From Sphingomonas daechungensis (GTDB lineage Bacteria > Pseudomonadota > Alphaproteobacteria > Sphingomonadales > Sphingomonadaceae): 64,000 nt of DNA. The stretch lies in NCBI RefSeq assembly GCF_014489495.1, contig NZ_CP060780.1, positions 1,871,001 to 1,935,000 of the forward strand, in the 5' to 3' direction. Under the pieces are notes generated by a model that did no database searches, had not been told where the DNA came from, and worked only from the letters and a program-made list of their open reading frames with translations. This document shows, one piece after another, positions 30,445-40,300 of this stretch. Made by a program: the position numbers and the translations under genes. How positions within the stretch are numbered: position 1 is the stretch's first letter; each line of letters begins with the position of its first letter.

Positions 30445-31002
30445 ATGGCTGATACCATTTCCTGGATCGCGACAGTCGCGACAATCATCGCCGCCTCGAT
30501 GACGGCAGCAAACCTCGGATCGCGAGTTACGGGATACGGGTTCTGTGTCTTCCTCGTCGGGTCCCTGTCATGGCTTGCCGCGGGCCTGATGACGAACCAG
30601 CCGGCTTTGACCTGGACCAACGTCGTTCTGACGGTCCTGAACATCTTCGGCATCTGGCGGTGGCTAGGCCGGCAGGCAGGGATCGAGAAGGGCGCTTCCG
30701 TCGCGGCCTCCGCGAGTGCGCAAGAGCCGGAGGAAAGCCTCTTTCCTGTCTCGCTCCTCCTGAAAGCGCCGATCGAGGCTGGAGATGGCTCCATCGGAAC
30801 GTCTGTAGACGCGATGGCGGGCTGCCAAAGTGGACGTCTTCGCTATGTCGTTGCCTCCGAAGGCGGCGTGGCCGGTGTCGGTGAAACACTCCGCAAAATT
30901 CCTTGGAGAAATGCGCGAGTGGATTCGGATCGTCTCGTCGTCGAAATGGGGGCGATGGACGACTTTCAGCAGATCGAGAAGGATCGATGGCCGGCCCGCT
31001 GA
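30445..31002 (+). CDS. Membrane protein with C-terminal PRC-barrel domain
   Basis: ATG at 30445 gives 185 aa. Three N-terminal helices (ISWIATVATIIAASMTAANL; GYGFCVFLVGSLSWLAAGLM; TWTNVVLTVLNIFGIWRWLG) are followed by a PRC-barrel-like domain (GTSVDAMAGCQSGRLRYVVA; KIPWRNARVDSDRLVVEMG). PRC barrels bind protein or RNA partners. The 3' end overlaps the 2H phosphoesterase gene by 16 bases, hinting at coupled translation. Function unknown. Confidence 0.7.
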   Translation: MADTISWIATVATIIAASMTAANLGSRVTGYGFCVFLVGSLSWLAAGLMTNQPALTWTNVVLTVLNIFGIWRWLGRQAGIEKGASVAASASAQEPEESLFPVSLLLKAPIEAGDGSIGTSVDAMAGCQSGRLRYVVASEGGVAGVGETLRKIPWRNARVDSDRLVVEMGAMDDFQQIEKDRWPAR

Positions 31003-31489
31003 TCGTGACGGCAGAGCTTGCGGAGCCTGATTTTGCATGGCTGAACGGGCTGCGGTGCCAGCACTTTCCGCCAGAGCGGAACCAACTTCCGGCTCATCTC
31101 ACCATGTTCCATGCGATCCCTCCGTCGGCGGAGGATGAGGTTCGCGGAATCCTGCGGCGGCTTGCTGAATACGCCGCTCCACGAGCTTGGATCGCGGGTG
31201 TCATGAACCTTGGTGGCGGAGTGGCGCTGCGGATTGCTTCGGATGAACTCGACGCCATGCGGTCGGAGATCGCGACGCGCCTTCACGGGCTCCTGACCGC
31301 TCAGGACTCGGCAGGATGGTCCGCCCACGTAACCATCCAGAACAAAGTCGCCCGAAGGTTGCACGGGCACTGATCGAAGCGCTAGGTGAGACGTACGACC
31401 GGCGCCCGGTCTCGATCTCCGGTCTAGGACTCCATCGCTACATGGGCGGGCCTTGGGAAACGCTAAGGACGTATTCCTTCAGGGGTTAG
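30987..31489 (+). CDS. 2H phosphoesterase (2'-5' RNA ligase family, one frameshift)
   Basis: Start MAGPLIVTAELAEPDFAWL. Two HxT motifs, HLT at residues 37-39 (QLPAHLTMFHAIP) and HVT in WSAHVTIQNKV, form the 2H active site that acts on 2',5' or cyclic phosphates. One base is missing near 31348; repair reads NKVARKVARALIEALGETYD and continues ISGLGLHRYMGGPWETLRTY to a TAG at 31487-31489. Repaired length is 167 aa. The stop interlocks with that of the convergent DUF3775 gene. Confidence 0.8.
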
Positions 31490-31914
31490 CTGAGGTCGCC
31501 GATCCCGTCGCAACTCAGATCGAAGGCCGCCATCCCGGCTTCCAGCACAGACGCCAGCATTGGCATGTCCATCAGCTCCGCGATCGCAGCATCGCTTCCG
31601 CCGCGAGTGAGGTCGCTCGCTTCCTCGACGGCCTCGTCCCAGTCGCCAACGTCATAGGTGCCTTGTCCGACCCAGCAGAACGCGACGACTTCGGCCAGCT
31701 GATCCTCTCCAAGGTCTTCGAAAACTGCCTTCAACTCTTCCTCGACACTGTCATTGATCGAGTCGTCGAGGACCGAGAGGGTGCCTTCTTCCTCATCGTC
31801 GACATTGTCCGCAGCCTCGCCACCGTCATAGTCGGTCGGCGTCTGGGCCTCATATTCACGCGCCCGAAGGATGATCCGGCAAAGGGTCTCGAGCGGGGTC
31901 AAAGGGTCCATCAA
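31486..31914 (-). CDS. DUF3775 domain-containing protein
   Basis: Intact, 142 aa, strongly acidic. LTPLETLCRIILRAREYEAQ at the N-terminus and ELKAVFEDLGEDQLAEVVAF, then WDEAVEEASDL, match the DUF3775 family of alphaproteobacteria as I know it. No signal or membrane segment. Function unknown. Confidence 0.75.
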   Translation of the reverse strand: MMDPLTPLETLCRIILRAREYEAQTPTDYDGGEAADNVDDEEEGTLSVLDDSINDSVEEELKAVFEDLGEDQLAEVVAFCWVGQGTYDVGDWDEAVEEASDLTRGGSDAAIAELMDMPMLASVLEAGMAAFDLSCDGIGDLS

Positions 31915-32046
31915 CGTGCCTTTCGATTATGCCGGTTGAACGAGAGCAGCCGTAAGCGGTTCCTCGCGTTGACCGACACAATGTGCACACCTATATGGCC
32001 GCGGCGCTACCCGCCCGGCGGGAATGCGAATATCATGCCTTATCGG

Positions 32047-32123
32047 GGCGGAGTAGCTCAGCTGGTTAGAGCAGCGGAATCATAATCCGCGTGTCGGGGG
32101 TTCAAGTCCCTCCTCCGCTACCA
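32047..32123 (+). tRNA. tRNA-Met, elongator type (anticodon CAU)
   Basis: Acceptor GGCGGAG pairs with CTCCGCT (1-72 is G-U), with discriminator A and encoded CCA. The anticodon arm GCGGA/TCCGC has loop ATCATAA, anticodon CAT. It lacks the three G-C pairs of initiator tRNA and fits alphaproteobacterial elongator tRNA-Met. A lysidine-modified tRNA-Ile2 has the same anticodon and is the alternative. Confidence 0.9.
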
Positions 32124-32136
32124 CCCCGCAAGCAGA

Positions 32137-32430
32137 TCAGTCGCGGCGCTTGCGTCCCAGCAGCCCGACGAGCCCTACCAGCCCGACGATGCCCCACGGA
32201 AATCCGCCACCCGACTTCCGCTCGTGAGTCGGCGCCGGAGCAGGTTCGGTGACTTCCGTTGTCATCGTTTCGGCAGGAGCCGCGTTGAGGTCTGTCGGCG
32301 CAACCACATTATCGGCGGGAGCCGCGGTCATTGCGGCATTCGCATCGACCGCCGCGTTCGTATCGTTTTGAGCAGCTGCCGGCGCCGCGGAAATTGCGGC
32401 CGCCAAAGCAAACACAATCACTTTGCGCAT
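32137..32430 (-). CDS. Small exported protein with WGxxGxxG-type C-terminal segment
   Basis: 97 aa, ribosome site AAGGAG. Signal MRKVIVFALAAAISAAPAAA, then an Ala/Asn/Thr/Pro-rich linker, then GGGFPWGIVGLVGLVGLLG and the basic end RKRRD. This tripartite end (small-residue motif, hydrophobic helix, Arg cluster) looks like WGxxGxxG/CTERM sorting or anchoring signals. 22 bases downstream of a similar gene, so probably one transcript. No matching sorting protease is nearby. Confidence 0.75.
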   Translation of the reverse strand: MRKVIVFALAAAISAAPAAAQNDTNAAVDANAAMTAAPADNVVAPTDLNAAPAETMTTEVTEPAPAPTHERKSGGGFPWGIVGLVGLVGLLGRKRRD

Positions 32431-32452
32431 TTCTGGTCTCCTTGCGCCGTCG

Positions 32453-32686
32453 CTATTCGACGGAGGCGGGGTGATAGCTGTCCTCGCCGTGTTCCTTTTT
32501 CAGACCCAGCAGGCCTAGCAGTCCCAAAGCGCCGAGCAGGTTCAGCCAGTCGATCTTGGGCGGGCCGCTCCGCAGGCGTTCCTGCGTTTCGGTCCGGATA
32601 CCGCTTTCGTTGGTGTCCTGCGCTTGCGCAGCGGGGGCGGCCAGTGCGGCCGCCACGAGCATGCCGAGCATCCATCGAGTTCGCAT
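32453..32686 (-). CDS. Small exported protein with Gly/Leu-rich C-terminal segment
   Basis: 77 aa from ATG 32686 behind AGGAGGG. Signal MRTRWMLGMLVAAALAAPAA ends near AQAQ, then a short linker, then KIDWLNLLGALGLLGLLGLK followed by KEHGEDSYHPASVE. The hydrophobic GxxGLLGLLG segment is related in pattern to the neighbour, but the Arg cluster is replaced by KKE. First gene of a likely two-gene unit whose upstream leader holds a structured RNA. Confidence 0.7.
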   Translation of the reverse strand: MRTRWMLGMLVAAALAAPAAQAQDTNESGIRTETQERLRSGPPKIDWLNLLGALGLLGLLGLKKEHGEDSYHPASVE

Positions 32687-32775
32687 GGTGCCCTCCTGTA
32701 TTTGCGCCAGTCGTTGCGCAGGAGTCGCATACCACCTTATGCGCAACGGTTGGAAGAGGGCTTGGATTTCCGCCA

Positions 32776-32940
32776 AAAAGCAAACGCCCGGACCGCTGAG
32801 CGACCCGGGCGTCCTGCGTGACGATTGCTCGTCAGCCCCCTTGGTGTCCTGCTGCGTCCCGCCTTTAGCGCGTCGCTGCAGGCTTCCGACATCGGCCCCA
32901 AGGGGCAGCCCGACGGAAGAGCCTCAAGCTAGGCCGCATC
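32776..32940 (-). ncRNA. Candidate structured RNA or terminator-controlled leader
   Basis: Read on the minus strand, this 165-base stretch holds several pairings. A hairpin CTTCCG..CGGAAG (plus-strand 32883-32888 with 32914-32919) contains an inner GCCCC/GGGGC. An 8-bp pairing (32837-32844 with 32898-32905) reuses the same bases, so the two folds exclude each other. CCTGC/GCAGG is at 32848-32852 and 32878-32882, and TGACG/CGTCA brackets 32818-32834. It ends in a strong terminator. It does not match 6S, tmRNA, SRP or RNase P RNA as I know them. It lies 98 bases upstream of the small exported-protein gene, so it is either an sRNA or a riboswitch-like leader. This is the main content of the 400-base gap 32687-33087. 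Confidence 0.45.
32784..32812 (-). terminator. Strong rho-independent terminator (minus strand)
   Basis: On the minus strand ACGCCCGG pairs with CCGGGCGT (8 bp) around an inner CGC/GCG, followed by TTGC and then TTTTT (plus-strand A-run at 32775-32779). Confidence 0.75.
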
Positions 32941-32999
32941 TCCCGGCTTGTCACTTGCATATCGAACCTGCCCGGGTTTTTGCGCATCGCCTGTGTCGA

Positions 33000-33018
33000 G
33001 TCTGCCACATCGGCAGAC
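33000..33018. promoter_or_regulatory. Perfect 7-bp inverted repeat upstream of proS
   Basis: GTCTGCC (33000-33006) and GGCAGAC (33012-33018) flank ACATC, 70 bases before the proS start and in the region where a promoter for the minus-strand RNA would also lie. It may be an operator or an RNA hairpin; no factor is known. Confidence 0.35.
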
Positions 33019-33087
33019 GTGGCTCGTCGCATTGCGCTTGTTGGAATAGCGCCTTAGGGCACCGGCTCTCGCCACGCTTGGAGGCAA

Positions 33088-34415
33088 TTGAAATTGCGCG
33101 TTTCCCGCTATTTTCTGCCAGTCCTTAAGGAAAGCCCGACGGACGCCCAGATCGTCAGCCACAAGCTGATGCTGCGGGCCGGGCTCGTTCGTCAGACCGC
33201 TGCGGGAATCTACTCCTGGCTGCCAATAGGCTTCCGAGTCCTGCAGAAGATCGAGCAGATCGTTCGCGAGGAACAGGATCGCGCTGGAGCGATCGAGATG
33301 CTGATGCCGACGATCCAGTCGGCCGACCTGTGGCGCGAGAGCGGACGATACGACGCGTACGGCCCGGAAATGCTGCGCATCCGGGACCGGCATGATCGCG
33401 AGATGCTCTACGGTCCGACGAATGAGGAAATGCTCACCGCGATCGTTCGCGACGAGCTGAAGAGCTATCGCGAACTTCCGCGTACGCTCTACCACATCCA
33501 ATGGAAGTTCCGCGACGAAGTGCGCCCTCGCTTCGGCGTGATGCGCGGGCGCGAATTCCTGATGAAGGACGCCTACAGCTTCGATCTCGACGAAGAGGGT
33601 GCGCGGCAGAGCTATTACACGCAGTTGCTGGCTTATCTGCGAACGTTTCAGCGCCTCGGAATTCAGGCAGTGCCGATGAAGGCTGCGTCTGGCCCGATCG
33701 GCGGCGACCTCAGTCACGAATTCATCGTCCTCGCGCCCACCGGCGAGAGCGAGGTGTTCTATGACGCAGCATTCGAGGAATTCGACTGGCAACAGTCAGA
33801 TCTCCAGTATGGCGACGCCGAGGGCCTGAAGGCGCTGTTTGAGCGGGTGAGTTCTACCTACTCCGCGACCGACGAGACGCACGACGAGGCCCGCTGGGCA
33901 ACGCTTTCCGAAGACCGCAAGCGGACCGGTCGAGGGATCGAAGTCGGTCACATCTTCTACTTCGGCGACAAATATTCCGCGGCCATGGGTCTCAAGGTCT
34001 CGGGCTCGGACGGGAAGCCGGTCACTCCGATGATGGGAAGCTACGGCGTCGGTGTTTCCCGGCTGGTGGGCGCAATCATCGAGGCGAGCCATGACGACGC
34101 CGGCATCATCTGGCCCGAGAGCGTGGCGCCTTGGAAGGTTGGCATCGTTACCATGCGGCAGGACGACGAGCCGAGCGTGGCGGCAGCCGAGGAGCTGTAC
34201 GGCAATCTGCAGCTTGCCGGCATTGAAGTCGCCTACGACGATCGCGACGAGCGCGGCGGGCGAAGCTGGCGACGATGGATTTGATCGGACTGCCTTGGCA
34301 GGTCGTGGTCGGACCGCGCGGGATCGCGGCAGGAACGGTGGAACTCAAGCGCCGTTCATCTGGTGAGCGCCATGAGCTGAGCGTGGAATCCGCTCTCGCG
34401 AGGCTGTCCGAATGA
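33088..34415 (+). CDS. proS: Prolyl-tRNA synthetase, short alphaproteobacterial form (one frameshift)
   Basis: TTG start behind GGAGGCAA gives [17 protein letters not shown]. Class II motifs: [40 protein letters not shown] (motif 2 follows in [20 protein letters not shown]) and motif 3 [17 protein letters not shown]. No editing INS domain, as usual in this form. A base is missing near 34258; repair gives [20 protein letters not shown] and the anticodon-binding end. Repaired length is 442 aa. The TGA overlaps the lolC ATG. Confidence 0.96.
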
Positions 34416-35662
34416 TCCTGAACAGGTACGAGCGCGCGGTCGCTCGACGCTATCTTCTTCCCGGCAAGGGTGAGGGATTCATCTTCCTCGTCGCCTCGAT
34501 CAGCCTGTTTGCGGTTGCTCTTGGGGTTGCCGCGCTGATCATCGTGATGAGCGTAATGAACGGCTTTCGCGCCGAGCTGTTCGACAAGATTGTCGGACTC
34601 AACGGGCACGCGATCGTTCAGGGTTATGAGGGGCGCCTGGCCGACTGGCAAAACATTGCCGACACCGCGCGCAAGCTTCCCGGCGTCACGTCGGCGACTC
34701 CGCTGATCGAGCAGCCACTGATGGCCTCGGCCAATGGCCGCGTCGAAGGCGTGATCGTCCGCGGCCTCCGCCTGGAAGACATCCGCGGCAACAAAGTGAT
34801 CACAAGCAACGTCCTGTCCGGAAACATCAATTCGATCACACCGGGCAGCGGGCGGGTCGCAATTGGGTCGCGGCTCGCGGAGACGCTTGGCGCCTACGTC
34901 GGGAGCGAAATCAGCCTGATCAGTCCGGACGGCCGCTCCACCCCGGTCGGGACGGTTCCACGGATCGTCTCCTACCAGGTGGGAGCCATCTTCGAGGTCG
35001 GCGTCTACGATTACGACAAGTCGTTTGTCGTCATGCCGATGCAGGACGCCCAGACCTTATTGATGATGGGCGACCAGGTGGGGATGGTCGAAATCCAGAC
35101 CAGCAATCCGGACAAGGCTCGTCAGATCCTCGAACCCCTCGCTCCAACGGTTCAGGGCAAGGGGATTCTCGTCGACTGGCAGCAGATGAACTCGGCGCTG
35201 TTCGAGGCGCTGGAGATCGAGCGCGTCGCAATGTTCGTCGTCCTGTCGCTGATCGTGCTGGTCGCGGTGTTCAACATCCTGTCGTCGCTGATCATGCTCG
35301 TCCGGGCGAAGACCCGCGACATCGCGATCCTGCGGACCATGGGCGCCAGCCGGCGGAGCATGATGAAGGTCTTCGTGACGGTTGGTGTGACCATCGGATC
35401 GCTCGGGATCGTATTGGGCATCATTCTTGGCGCGATCTTCCTCTTCTTCCGGCAGTCGGTAGTGGACGGGATTCAGTTCGTGACGGGCCAGAACCTGTGG
35501 GATCCATCGGTGCGCTTCCTTTCGGAGCTGCCGTCCAAATCCGATCCGGTCGAAGTCACCGCGATTATCCTGATCGCCCTGATCCTGTCCTTCCTCGCGA
35601 CACTGTACCCGGCGTGGAAGGCCGCGAGCACCGATCCGGTCCAGGTCCTTCGCTATGAGTGA
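34412..35662 (+). CDS. lolC: Lipoprotein-releasing ABC transporter permease LolC/E type
   Basis: Intact, 416 aa. N-terminal [20 protein letters not shown] and a first helix [20 protein letters not shown], then a large periplasmic domain that grips lipoproteins, then three C-terminal helices in the FtsX fold ([54 protein letters not shown]). Moves outer-membrane lipoproteins off the inner membrane with LolD. Only one permease gene is present, as in other alphaproteobacteria with a homodimeric LolF-like form. Overlaps lolD by 8 bases. Confidence 0.95.
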   Translation: MILNRYERAVARRYLLPGKGEGFIFLVASISLFAVALGVAALIIVMSVMNGFRAELFDKIVGLNGHAIVQGYEGRLADWQNIADTARKLPGVTSATPLIEQPLMASANGRVEGVIVRGLRLEDIRGNKVITSNVLSGNINSITPGSGRVAIGSRLAETLGAYVGSEISLISPDGRSTPVGTVPRIVSYQVGAIFEVGVYDYDKSFVVMPMQDAQTLLMMGDQVGMVEIQTSNPDKARQILEPLAPTVQGKGILVDWQQMNSALFEALEIERVAMFVVLSLIVLVAVFNILSSLIMLVRAKTRDIAILRTMGASRRSMMKVFVTVGVTIGSLGIVLGIILGAIFLFFRQSVVDGIQFVTGQNLWDPSVRFLSELPSKSDPVEVTAIILIALILSFLATLYPAWKAASTDPVQVLRYE

Positions 35663-36328
35663 CGCAGTCCTTTCGACGCGTGGCCTCAAGCGGAGCTTCA
35701 CGCAGGGCGACGTCACAATTCATGTCCTCCGAGGTGTGGACCTGGATGTCATGCCCGGCGAGATCGTTGCGTTGCTCGGTCCTTCGGGATCGGGCAAATC
35801 CACATTGCTTCAAGCGGTTGGCCTGCTCGAAGGCGGGTTCGAAGGGTCGATCCGGATTGCGGGCCGCGAGGCATCCACGCTCGACGACAACGGGAGGACC
35901 GACCTGCGCCGCAATGCGCTCGGGTTCGTTTACCAGTTTCACCACCTCCTTCCGGAATTCAACGCGCGCGAAAATGTAGTGCTTCCGCAGCTGATCCATG
36001 GCGCGGAGACCGATGCCGCGCGAGGGCGTGCGGAGCAGCTTCTCGGGCGCTTGGGCTCGGATCGCGGCTCGATCACCGTCCTTCGAAACTTTCCGGCGGC
36101 GAGCAGCAGCGCGTTGCGGTCGCGCGGGCCCTTGCCAACAAGCCGCCGCTGGTCCTCGCGGATGAGCCGACCGGCAATCTTGACGAAGCAACCGCCGATA
36201 CGGTGCTGGCCGAGTTCCTCTCGCTGGTACGCGGGGAGGGGAGTGCGGCCCTTGTCGCCACTCACAACGAACGGCTTGCGGCGAAGATGGACCGCGTGGT
36301 GCGTCTCCACGAAGGTCAGCTGCAGTAG
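35655..36328 (+). CDS. lolD: Lipoprotein-releasing ABC transporter ATPase LolD (one frameshift)
   Basis: Repaired length is 224 aa. Walker [10 protein letters not shown] is near residue 43 and the Q-loop is in [18 protein letters not shown]. One base is missing near 36056; repair reads [20 protein letters not shown], with the ABC signature LSGGEQQR, then Walker [13 protein letters not shown] and switch His in VATHNE. Drives the LolC permease. The TAG shares its G with the next GTG. Confidence 0.95.
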
Positions 36329-37224
36329 TGGACCCGCAAGGCGAAGGCGGCGGTCAGCGCATCAATGCGACCGTGATTGCTTCCGTCGCGCTTGGCGTCC
36401 TTATCCTGATCCTGGTCGGTATGATGCTGTGGGGCAGCCGCTCCAGCGAGAACGATCGCCTGACCGGTGACGAGGTTAGCGCGTCAGCGGGCGATCCGTC
36501 GTCACTCTGTTCAGGAGAAGCGACCTCCGCGGCCATTCGGACCGCGATCTTCCAGCAGGCAGCGGAGCTTCGCGGTAGCGATCAGGCGGCTCTCGCCAAG
36601 ATCGCCTCGGCCGCCTCCGTCCGCATGGAAGCCGCGGTGCTTCGCGATGAAGGCACGGATGGCAGTGTCACTTGCAACGGGACCTTGACGCTCGACCTTC
36701 CTCCCGGCGTTGCTGCCGGTGGTAAGAGCTCGCTCAGTGCCGATGTTCTCTATACCGTCCAACAGGGTGCGGGATCGGATGCGCGGACGGTCACGTTGAC
36801 GGATGCCTCGGCGATCGTCGGGCCACTCTCGTCAATTGCGACGACAGCGCCGGACAATACGGATCCGTTGTCGAACACAACGATCAATGGAGTTGACGTC
36901 ATAACACCGCCCGATCCGCTGGCTCCCCAGCCGGAAGCTGCGGGCGGGCCAAGCTTCAACTGCGCAAATGCACGCACGGCGGGAGAAGCTGCGGTCTGCG
37001 ACGACCCAAATCTCGCCGCCCTCGACCGCAGGATGTCCGCGCAATTCGCCGGCGCATTGGCCCAAGCGAGCCCGGAACAGCGCGAGCTCCTCATCCGTAC
37101 CCGCAACGAATTCCTCGGCTATCGCGATCAGTGTACGGAAAATGCCTGCATCGCCGACACGTACCGTGGACGCATGCGCGAAATTCGCGACATCATGACT
37201 GGCGACTGGCACCCCCAAAGATAG
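36328..37224 (+). CDS. Membrane-anchored protein with C-terminal LprI-like (DUF1311) domain
   Basis: The GTG overlaps the lolD stop by one base; 298 aa. One N-terminal anchor ([20 protein letters not shown]), a Ser/Ala-rich middle with a Cys pair ([20 protein letters not shown]), then a C-terminal lysozyme-inhibitor-LprI-type domain: [30 protein letters not shown], and [20 protein letters not shown], with the four conserved Cys. Probably periplasmic; it may inhibit or sense muramidases. It sits between lolD and dnaE. Confidence 0.8.
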   Translation: MDPQGEGGGQRINATVIASVALGVLILILVGMMLWGSRSSENDRLTGDEVSASAGDPSSLCSGEATSAAIRTAIFQQAAELRGSDQAALAKIASAASVRMEAAVLRDEGTDGSVTCNGTLTLDLPPGVAAGGKSSLSADVLYTVQQGAGSDARTVTLTDASAIVGPLSSIATTAPDNTDPLSNTTINGVDVITPPDPLAPQPEAAGGPSFNCANARTAGEAAVCDDPNLAALDRRMSAQFAGALAQASPEQRELLIRTRNEFLGYRDQCTENACIADTYRGRMREIRDIMTGDWHPQR

Positions 37225-37315
37225 TTGCCATAGCGTTCGGGCGGCACCTCAAAAACATGTGGAAAAGCGCGGGCGTGCAGATGCGTTTTGTCGCTTACGG
37301 CGCCATATTCGGCGA

Positions 37316-40300
37316 GTGACTCAGCCCTACGTTTCGCTTCGCGTCTTCTCTTCCTTCACGATGCTAGAAGGGGCGATGGAGCCGAAAGCGATTGCGGAGC
37401 GCGCGGCCAAGCTCGGTTTCCCGGCCGTCGCCCTGACCGACCGCAATGGACTCTACGCCGCGATGGCTTTCACGGATGGGTGCTCCGCAAAGGGCGTTCA
37501 GCCAATCGTTGGGGCTATGCTCGCTGTTGCGCGACCTCCAGAGCTGGGCATTGGAGTCGATTGGATCGTCCTGCTCGCTAAAGACGAGCAGGGCTATTCG
37601 AACCTGTGCCACCTCGTCTCCTCTGCGCACCTCGACCGTCCGGTCGAGTTCGATCCTCACGTGGAATTCAGCGCCCTTGAGGCGAAGAGCGAGGGCCTCA
37701 TCGCTCTGACAGCCGGCTCAGAGGGGGCGCTCGCCCGTCTCGTGTCAGAAGGGCAGCTGGACAAATCTAAGGCCTATCTGGACCACCTGCAGGCCGCGTT
37801 CCCGGACCGCCTGTACGTCGAAATTATCCGCCGCGGAGATCCCGTTGAAGAAGCGTCGGAAGACCGGCTGATCGAACTTGCATACGAACGCGATCTTCCG
37901 CTCGTGGCGACCAATCCGGCAGCCTACTCCGATCCAAGCTTCCATGCCGCGCACGATGCCATGCTTTGCATCGCGCAATCCGCTTACGTCGAAAGCTCCG
38001 ACCGGAAGACGTCTTCGCCCGAAGCATGGCTGAAGGACTCGGCGGCGATGGCGGAACTGTTCATCGATCTTCCGGAAGCATTGGCCAATACAGGCGTCAT
38101 CGCCATGCGCTGCGCCGTCGGGGCGCCGAGCCGTCGGCCCATCCTTCCAAGGCTTTCCGACCATGAAGATGAGCAGCTACGCACCGATGCCTTCGCCGGC
38201 CTGGATGCGCGTCTCGTGGGCCGCAACGAGGAGGAAAAGGCCGCCTATCGAGAGCGGCTCGAGTTCGAGATTGACGTCATTACCCGCATGGGGTTTGCCG
38301 GCTACTTCCTGATCGTCGCCGACTTCATCAAATGGGCGAAAGCGCACGATATTCCGGTCGGGCCGGGTCGCGGCTCCGGGGCAGGATCCGTCGTCGCCTG
38401 GGCACTGACGATCACCGACCTCGATCCGCTTGCCCTCAATCTGCTCTTCGAGCGCTTCTTGAACCCGGAACGTGTGTCGATGCCCGACTTCGACATCGAC
38501 TTCTGCGAAACCCGTCGCGACGAGGTCATTTCCTACGTCCAGCAGAAGTACGGGCGCGATCGCGTTGCGCAAATCATTACCTTCGGGCGCCTGAAGGCGC
38601 GCGCGGTGCTGAAGGACACCGGGCGCGTCCTGCAGATGAGCTATGGGCAGGTCGACCGCCTCGCCAAGCTGATCCCCAACCATCCGACCGATCCGTGGAC
38701 TCTCGAGCGCTCGCTGAATGGCGTGTCGGAGCTAGCGGCCGAGTACAAAGGCGATTCCGAGGTTCGCCGGCTGTTCGACCTGGCGATGAAGCTCGAGGGC
38801 TTCCTCGCCACGCGTCGACTCACGCTGCGGGCGTTGTCATCGGCGACCGCAGCCTTGACGACCTGGTGCCGCTGTATCGCGATCCGCGATCCGACATGCC
38901 GGTCACTCAGTTCGACATGAAATATGTCGAGGCCGCGGGTCTGGTGAAATTCGACTTTCTCGGCCTGAAGACACTCTCGGTGCTCAAGGAAGCCGAGCGG
39001 CTGCTGGCCGAGCAGGGCATCGAAGTCGAGTTCTCGACCCTGACCTGGGACGATCCGGACGTCTACGAACTTCTCCAGCGCGGCGACACGGTCGGCGTGT
39101 TCCAGCTGGAATCCGAGGGTATGCGGCGAACACTTGCGGCCGTCCGCCCGACCAACTTCGGCGACATCATCGCGCTCGTCTCGCTGTACCGGCCGGGTCC
39201 GATGGACAACATTCCGATGTTCGGCGACCGCAAGAACGGACGCGCCGAACTCGCTTATCCGCATCCGATGCTGGAGGAAGTGCTCAAGGAGACTTACGGG
39301 ATCTTCGTCTACCAGGAGCAGGTGATGCAGGCGGCGCAGGTGCTCGCTGGCTATTCACTGGGCGAAGCCGACCTTCTCCGCCGTGCCATGGGCAAGAAGA
39401 TCAAGTCGGAGATGGATGCGCAGCGGGCGCGCTTCGTCGAGGGCTGCAAGGCGCATAATATCACTCCGGCCAAGGCGTCAGAGTTGTTCGATTTGATCGA
39501 CAAGTTCGCCGGGTACGGCTTCAACAAGTCGCACGCAGCCGCTTACGCGCTGGTCGCTTATCACACGGGTTGGCTGAAGGCGCATCACCGCCCGAATTCT
39601 ATGCCGCGTCGATGAGCTTCGACATCGCGCTGACCGACAAGCTGGCCTTGTTCGTGGAGGACATGCGGCGCGGCGAGATCGAATGCCTGCCGCCCTGCAT
39701 CAACGCGAGCGAGGCGGCCTTCTCCGTTGAAAACGGCAAGGTCCGTTATGCCCTTGGCGCCCTCAAAGGGGTTGGCGAGAAGGCGATGGAAGCGCTCGTT
39801 ACGGAACGTGAGATGAACGGCCCGTTCAAGTCCCTCGATGACTTCGCCGAGCGGATCGACCCGCGCCTGCTCAACCGGCGCCAGATCGAGAGCCTCGCCG
39901 CTTCGGGCGCTTTCGACGCGATCGCTCCCGACCGGGCAGCAGTCCATGCGTCGGCCGAAACCATCCTTGCCCACGCGGCCAGCGCGGCCGATCAGCGCAA
40001 CAGCGGGCAGGGTGGGCTGTTCGGCGGCGGCAGCTCTGCGATGGCTCCAATCCGGCTGACCAAGGCCGAGGCATGGTCGCTCGCTCAGCGGATGGCGGCC
40101 GAGCGTGACTCGTTCGGCTTCTATTTCTCCGCCCATCCGGTGGATTCCCACCGGCACATCCTGGAAGCGAACAAGGCAAAGACCTTTGCGCAGCTTGCCG
40201 ATTTGCCGATGCCCGCAGAGGGCAGGGCGGGTGCCGTGATGGCGGCGCTGGTGGAAGATGTGCGCTGGAGAACGTCGGCCAAGGGGCGCCGCTATCTGAT

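Noticed and set aside
32047..32123. tRNA-Ile2 (CAU read as AUA)
   Set aside because: The body matches alphaproteobacterial elongator tRNA-Met more closely; not fully excluded.
32776..32940. The structured RNA as 6S, tmRNA, SRP RNA or RNase P RNA
   Set aside because: No long bubble hairpin with pairing ends, no tag-coding region or CCA end, no GGAA SRP loop, and no RNase P core sequence could be found.
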